This document shows positions 7,011-11,953 of a stretch of 11,953 bases of DNA, in pieces (position 1 is the stretch's first letter; the number at the start of each line of letters is the position of its first letter). Made by a program: the position numbers and the translations under genes. The stretch lies in assembly GCA_004151065.3 (NCBI GenBank), contig NWUY0300027523.1, forward strand, positions 20,046 through 31,998. The letters run 5' to 3'. Source of the stretch: Larix sibirica. Taxonomy: Eukaryota > Streptophyta > Pinopsida > Pinales > Pinaceae. The notes below the pieces were generated by a model. It searched no databases. It was not told where the DNA came from and saw nothing but the letters and a program-made list of their open reading frames with translations.

Positions 7011-8940
7011 TAAATTTGAACAATATAATCATTTACAACTAGAAGAATGTAGAAATCCTTCTAAACACTATGCATTTCTTGAAAGAAATGTTGCCAATGA
7101 TCCTAGAAAGTACAGTAAAGGGAATACATGTTCATAAGCTAACAACAGCTCCGAATTGAGTTTCTCCAGATGCCCGCAATAGTGTTTGTTTATTTGCAGC
7201 GCTATAGATATATGGCTAATTTTCTGATAAATTGGCCTATATTTCTAAACTAGAATGATTTATTGCATATGGAGTGTTTTAATTGGCGTTAAATACATCT
7301 GGCTAGCATTCAGGTTTCACTTGTTTGGTGAGAGTATTGATTACTTAGTTGCAAAGGTCTGTAGGTGCATCTAGTAGAAGATTAAGATATCTGCATCTGG
7401 AAGGAAAGGAATTCACAATTTTGTTTAACTCAGTCATGTTAAAATAATGAAGTGGTCTTTTGACACACTAAACAAACATTGAGCAAAACATGGGTTACAG
7501 ACATATGGACTATCGACTTGTAAGTTTTTACTTCCGTCCCCTGGAAATAAATATTCTATTAAAATTAGGCATGGCAAAAGCATACATGTTTATGATATGC
7601 ATAGGAATCCTTCTAGGCACCTTTGACACGTTCATATTCAGCTCTTGACTAGTGGATATTTACACGGAAGTCATGTCTTCCGGTTATTACTCTTTTGCAT
7701 GCTGGCATCTACGTTATCCTTTTGTTTAAGGCTAGTAAGAAATCTGAAATCTCAGTGACTGAGTAATTCCTAGTATTCAGGGGGGCAGAATCTTACAGAA
7801 TTGTTCACTTTTACATAAAGTTCGAAGCAAGTTGTATAAGGTTGGTATAATAGTTTCATTTGTTGTAGTGTGGTAACATTGAGGATGGTCAAGTTTGTAG
7901 TTTGATATTGAATGACCATTTCTAAGGTGTCAATGTTCAAGTATTTTCTAAAGTTTGTTGTTTGTGACCCGTTTTCCAAGATCTGCTAGTCGAAATATCT
8001 TATTTAGAGATTGTAGGGAGAAGAATCATATTACATTTTGTTTGAGAAACAAAGACATGCTTCATTTAGTTATTTTGATTTTGATGGTTGAGGGATTGAT
8101 ATGAAAATATCAACTAGAAGTGTAATGACAAAAAAATGTAGTGTAAATGTTCCATGTTTTGGATTTTTTTCGGCTATCATCACTGGAATGTGATGATATT
8201 ATGTTTGGTCAAGTCATAGTTTTTCATTGTTTAAATTTCATTTTTGACTACATAAATGGATTCAATGCCTTTGAATATACCTTGTTGCACTCAGATTGTG
8301 CAATCAACAACTTATATATGTAATTCTAGCAATTTTTCTAAATTTTTCGACAGATTTCAGTAAAAAATGATCTGAAAAGGTCCAAATCATGATATGTTTA
8401 GATTATTAAAAAACAATTAGTAGAATCTCTAGAAAAGAGAGAAAAGTCCAAGTTGTTTTTAAAGAGAAGGTTGGTAAATGTAGTGTTTTGTATTTTGTGT
8501 TACTACTAAGGAAATTTAATTATACATTTGAAAATTTACCTTTTAGTTTTTATCTGTCTTTTTTTGGAGTAATTTTTCATCTCAACAAATTTCATTTAAA
8601 AAAAAAGAAAACATATTTTAAAAGGAGAATATATATGGACTTTAGTTACTATTTTAGCATATGCTATGGAATTGGAAGAGGCTATAAGTCAAGTTAGATA
8701 AAGACAATATAAATATGTTATTGTTGACAAAATGACCAAAAGGATGGGTCAATGGGATTAACGAAAGTACAATCAACAATAATTATTAGTTGGAATGCTT
8801 ATATCTATTATAAAAGTAGAAAATAAGTTAAAACTAAATGATACAAGAGGAATGCATGAAACCGTGAGTTCAACGAATGTCAGAAGTGGAAATTTAGTTA
8901 TGGGTAGAGGAGGGAAAGTCCCCATCACTTTAGTAAAAGA
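7011..8940. other. Intergenic AT-rich DNA, no gene seen
   Basis: Nothing here supports a gene on either strand. The open frames at 7770-7979 (-) and 8488-8697 (+) are short, low in complexity and without family features; the former has the tone of decayed repeat DNA. Small structures are the 8-bp inverted repeat CATTTCTT-GA-AAGAAATG (7073-7090) and TTGCAC/GTGCAA near 8284-8302. Both are within what AT-rich DNA gives by chance. The end of the stretch, from about 8640, may be the decayed upstream part of the LINE whose RNase H remnant follows. Confidence 0.5.
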
Positions 8941-9225
8941 GGATGGATCAATGTAAAATTTGACAATGTCATTTGGAGAATCTAGAGAGGATCCAAGGGG
9001 GCCACGTTGCAAGACCTTGGGTGGATGCTTGATATTTGTTCTGTGATGGAAGTTTGATGGGTGGTGCGTTCTGCATGACAAATCCATCTATGTGGTCTTA
9101 TAGCATTGGAAAGTGTGTCAACTCAACGGGTTTGCACTTTGTTTGCTTGAAGCCTCGAAGAAGCCCTAGTAGGATTCAATACACTTGTTGTCGTTCTAGA
9201 GATGCACATGGTCTTATCGATTTAA
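8941..9225 (+). pseudogene. Decayed LINE-type RNase H domain (+ strand)
   Basis: Pieces of the plant LINE RNase H domain can be read in order but in three different frames. GWINVKFD begins at 8941; its Asp at 8962-8964 takes the place of the first catalytic residue in GWxKxNFDGA. Then come a TAG at 8983 and RGSKG, in the place of SxGNPG. The helix LEASKK follows at 9146-9163, then IQYT and DAHGLIDL near 9172-9220, in the place of the IxxVEGD(S/A) third catalytic block. At least two frameshifts and several stops break it. It is not functional. It is a different family from the - strand LINE at the right end, which has FFDRASQ at the same position. The call rests on motif order, not on an alignment. 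Confidence 0.5.
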
Positions 9226-9391
9226 ATATAGAATTTGCAAGTATTTAGAAAAATAACAAGTTTAATAAAATAATAACACATTTAAATATAGGATTTGCAT
9301 GTTTTTAGAAAAATAATAAGTTAATAAAATAATAACACATTTAAATATAGAATTTGCAAGTTTTTAGAAAAATAACAAGTCTAATACAATT
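9221..9391 (+). repeat. 60-bp tandem repeat, about 2.8 copies
   Basis: Units start with TTTAAATATAG(A/G)ATTTGCA at 9221, 9281 and 9340, so the period is 60 then 59 bases. Each continues with (T/A)TTTAGAAAAATAA(C/T)AAG and an AATAAAATAATAACACA block. The third unit is cut short near TCTAATACAATTT (about 9391). The copies differ at few sites, so the array is young compared with the RNase H remnant it abuts. It begins within a few bases of the last RNase H-like codons, in the place expected for a LINE 3' UTR. Confidence 0.85.
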
Positions 9392-10239
9392 TTTCCTAGA
9401 TATATGAATTAATATTAGTCTTTAGGTAAAGTGTTTTTAAATATATTTGAAAGGAACAAATAGATCTTTGTGATGATTGCTATAAGATAGAAAATAGAGA
9501 ACACAAAGATTTAGAACATGATATAAATGTAATAAAAAGAAACAAAGAGAAAAAGTTATTATATCAAATGGTTAAGTTCAAAAGAACAACTCCTCAACCA
9601 CATACATGTACAAAGATGTGAAGATTAACTAGAACAAATGTTAGTAACAATGAAACTAATTCTTGTGGCATGAATAAAGAATAAACTTACAAAGACACCT
9701 TGTGTCATCACCCAACTGCTCAATCTAGCACCTGGTGCTACCTTCTTTCTTGCATTATCAATGCTTCTATTTGTTACACTACAATAAATTTTTGAGTGTT
9801 TTAATAAAATTCCAAGAATTTGTTCACATAACTAAAATGTTATGACAATAACAGCATTGCATGTTACTAAAACCATATTTAATAATATCACTAATTTCAT
9901 CACTATTTCAAAATAATAATCTAGAACATAGATCTCATGTCTCTTAGTAAAAAACTAGTGTTTGAACTACCGTCGCAAGTCATGTCCACTTCCAATATTT
10001 GGATGAACAATCTCCATTTGCATCTCTAGAATCACAACATTGCATGCCCATGAACTCCAGTCAAATATCCCTTCCCAAGGTCTTTGAAGTTCAACATCTC
10101 AACTCATCCACGAGTCCCTTGAACACTTGCAAAGATGGTCTAGACCATATTCCAAGTTCAAACATCACCAACAATCCCATTCCATTAAATGAGTCTTACA
10201 TCTCTTGACAAATGTAGAGGGTTCCCTTTTTCTCTTGTT
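9392..10239. other. AT-rich stretch, no gene seen
   Basis: No coding region is supported. The frame at 9999-10208 (+) is Ser/Asn/Pro-rich and without family features. GAGAACACAAAGATTTAGAA near 9496-9515 resembles, on the - strand, the ATCTTTGTGTTC block of plant Copia U5 regions, and could be a scrap of an LTR. Small perfect inverted repeats are GACAC-CTT-GTGTC (9694-9706) and AGCACC-T-GGTGCT (9727-9739), 20 bases apart in a slightly GC-richer patch. I cannot give them a role. Confidence 0.4.
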
Positions 10240-10640
10240 CTTTACCTCATGCTTGTTGTAGGAGCATACAATGCTTTGAAAACATCTCCATCTCTTAGCA
10301 TTGTTCGAAAAATGGGGTATATTCACAAGTGTTGAACACCTTAAGGGAATCACTCACACAAATAGATCAAAAAGATCATACACCAATGTTTACAAGGTTA
10401 AAACTGAAATGAATCACTTTGGTTCATATAGTTAATATCCATAATAGATATGATAATAAAAGAGAATCCACAAGGATAAAAATATAATATGAGAAAAATA
10501 TGAAATATGATTACAAGATATAATGAGAGTGCCTTATATATAAATTCTAAAGAGACTTTGGTAACTATTCACAAAGGGTTGCGCCCCTTAGTTAATTATT
10601 AGTTATTTTTATGATTACTTATCGTTGTTATAATATTTTA
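10240..10640 (-). mobile_element. Possible - strand LTR promoter region
   Basis: On the - strand, GGGGCGCAACCCTTTGTGAA (10570-10589) leads to ACCAAAGTCTC and then the TATA-like TATATAAGGCACTC (core at + coordinates 10532-10540). After it come a leader rich in T and blocks such as CCTTGTGGATTCTC (10466-10479). A GC-rich short element, then TATATAAGG, then a T-rich leader is the usual layout of plant Copia U3/R. No second copy or terminal TG...CA pair is in the window, so both borders are guesses. It lies just beyond the 3' end of the - strand LINE, in the same direction. Confidence 0.3.
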
Positions 10641-10931
10641 TGTACGTATGTTGCCTTCCCTTTAAAATTCCTTTGTCATCAAATAAATTTTTTTCCTTGG
10701 AAAAAATGTATTTTTTTTCCAAAAAAGAAATCAAAATACATTTTTCAAAATGTCTTCACAGACATAGACCTTGAATTTTCTTACTAGCCTGCCTGCCTTT
10801 GTAAATCACTAAACTATTTGTTCAATTATATTAAAAAATTAATTGACTGACATATTTACAAAACGAAACCCCCATCCCCTTAAAAAGTTTAAATACTCTC
10901 AAGATGTCAAAAAACCATGACATATGTACAT
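10641..10931 (-). other. Probable LINE 3' UTR with a hairpin
   Basis: This lies between the last RNase H-frame stop (10932) and the next recognisable sequence. It is AT-rich and has no open frame of note. A 14-bp near-perfect inverted repeat occupies 10700-10714 and 10733-10746 (GAAAAAATGTATTTT against AAAATACATTTTTC). A run of seven T at 10688-10694 reads as AAAAAAA on the - strand and may be the trace of the LINE's poly(A) tail, which would put the element's 3' end there. Confidence 0.35.
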
Positions 10932-11398
10932 TTAAAATTCAGATACATCATATACCTGAGTAACTACGTCGACTCCTCCTTGGAATTTGACCTTAACAAT
11001 CTGATCACAAGTTCCATTGAAGCTTTCTTTAGAAAGGGTATCTACTAATTTATTATGCTCTTTGAATATATGGGAGAATGAAATCATTCAGAATCTTGAA
11101 GCTAATTCCTTTATGTGAGCAGCCAAATTGATGAGGCCAACTCTCCGAATCTGAATGATATTATTCATCCACTTTATGGTCAATTAAGAATCCCCAAATA
11201 CCTGCAATCGAGTTATACCTCTCTTTATGGAAGGCTTCAACAACAACAATAAGGCCTGGAGCTCCTCGACGTTATTAGAACCTTGACCCAGAAATATTAT
11301 GCCAGTAAAGTAATGAATATCAATGATATACAATACATAGCCAACATCGCATTTATCCCCATCCAACTGACTAGCTCTGTCGAAGAACTCTTAAGGGG
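10932..11398 (-). pseudogene. LINE RNase H domain with in-frame stops
   Basis: On the - strand one frame carries a whole RNase H fold. EFFDRASQLDGDKC gives the first catalytic Asp (codon 11379-11381). GQGSNNVEELQALL gives the Glu, in the place of TNNxAEL. RLQVFGDS gives the third Asp (just before the TAA at 11184-11186). LVDTLSKE gives the fourth, after the HIFKEHNKL stretch that stands for HxxRExN. All four acidic residues are kept. The frame is broken by TAA at 11391, TAA at 11184 and TGA at 11088, and ends at TAA 10932, with no frameshift inside the domain. A C-terminal RNase H is typical of one large group of plant L1-type LINEs, where it degrades the RNA of the RNA-DNA hybrid. The copy is dead. 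It follows the zinc-binding RT tail. Confidence 0.85.
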
Positions 11399-11425
11399 TA
11401 GTTTGGTTGATTTCTAGAGGATCCA

Positions 11426-11953
11426 CTTTTCTTACCTTTGAAATTTTCCTTCAACCTTATAATGTGGCAATAATGCCATCGCTTAAGAAATACCCAGGAA
11501 AGTTGGATTGCAATGTTCCTCAAACATAAGTTCATTTCTTGTTGTACAAATACTCCATAGCACTAAGTATGGAACAATGCTAAGAGACTTGAGTTCTCTT
11601 CTTGTAAACCACTCCTATATGCTGGCCGAGATGGTCTCCTTTTGCCATGCATCCTGTAAACCCAAGAGATTTCCAGCCTCCCTCTAAACTTGCCCACCAA
11701 AAGGACAATTTAGAAATAAATGAGCATTTGTTTCCTCGTTACTTTTACAAAGGAAATACCATCCAAGCTCGACCTTATTCCTCTTTTGTAATCTATCTCA
11801 TGTGAGAACCCTATTCTTTAACACAAGCCATAAATGAAGAATGCACTTAGGAGGTGCCCTCTTAGAATATTGAGAATATGATAAAATCAAATAATAATAT
11901 AAAACATGCATAGCATGAAATATTCTAGCCTTATATCTAATCAAACAACAAAG
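11426..11953 (-). pseudogene. LINE reverse transcriptase tail with zinc-binding domain
   Basis: On the - strand a single frame reads APPKCILHLWLVLKNRVLT, stop, DRLQKRNKVELGWYFLCKSN, EETNAHLFLNCPF. This is the zinc-binding domain (zf-RVT type) that follows the RT core in plant LINEs. The expected knuckle is W-C-x2-C-x7-H-x4-C. Here the second Cys (11747-11749), the His (11720-11722) and the last Cys (11705-11707) remain, but the first Cys is Tyr (11756-11758). It then continues IVPYLVLWSICTTRNELMFE, the usual linker helix. In-frame stops are TGA 11798, TAG 11684, TAG 11615 and TAA 11483. A shift of one base near 11425 separates it from the RNase H frame. The RT core and ORF1 should lie beyond the right edge. 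Confidence 0.8.

Noticed and set aside
7073-7090. Perfect 8-bp inverted repeat CATTTCTT-GA-AAGAAATG
   Set aside because: Arm length is within chance expectation for AT-rich DNA and nothing around it suggests a function.
7770-7979. Open frame of 69 codons on the - strand
   Set aside because: Thr/Asn/Leu-rich, no motif, no neighbours; AT-rich chance frame or worn repeat.
9036-9248. Open frame of 70 codons on the + strand as an independent gene
   Set aside because: Its DNA overlaps the RNase H remnant, whose pieces fall in three frames; the open stretch only follows one of them for a short distance.
1-11953. A multi-gene defence, biosynthetic or mobile system
   Set aside because: Only one host gene tail and inactive retrotransposon pieces are visible; no set of genes is arranged to work together.

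Overview
The window looks like nuclear DNA from a seed plant with a large, repeat-rich genome. A gymnosperm or conifer is the best guess, because there is one short gene tail with plant introns surrounded by decayed retrotransposons; the sequence does not prove this. It is AT-rich and non-coding over most of its length. There are no bacterial features, tRNA or rRNA genes, or CRISPR arrays.

The only recognisable host gene is on the + strand: the last two coding exons (5835-5929 and 6090-6198) of a Raf-like MAP kinase kinase kinase. It is most similar to CTR1, the negative regulator of ethylene signalling. These exons join in phase into the last 67 residues of the kinase. A further intron with good splice sites (6281-6540) appears to lie in the 3' UTR. 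No upstream kinase exon is visible, so the left half of the window is probably a long intron, or the gene is a fragment.

Left part (1-4614): degenerate CTAGGG-type repeats (1-240); a Copia-like LTR of about 1.26 kb on the + strand (about 438-1699), with a 30-bp triple repeat, a TATA box, a 41-bp minisatellite and a U5 hairpin; an unclassified spacer; a decayed coiled-coil ORF on the - strand (about 2880-3266); and a - strand LTR (about 3848-4403) that appears to interrupt a second copy of the same U5 (4404-4614).

Right part (7011-11953): nearly 2 kb with little recognisable content; a frameshifted RNase H remnant on the + strand (8941-9225) that runs into a 60-bp tandem repeat (9221-9391); an AT-rich stretch; a putative - strand LTR promoter (about 10240-10640); and the 3' end of a LINE on the - strand (10932-11953), with a zinc-binding RT tail and an RNase H domain disrupted by several stop codons.

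The mobile elements are all inactive and do not act together with the kinase gene. I see no evidence for a new multi-gene system. The most useful leads are the spliced 3' UTR of the CTR1-like gene, the minisatellite-bearing LTR with a hairpin conserved in two copies, and the nested insertion boundary at the ambiguous base 4403.
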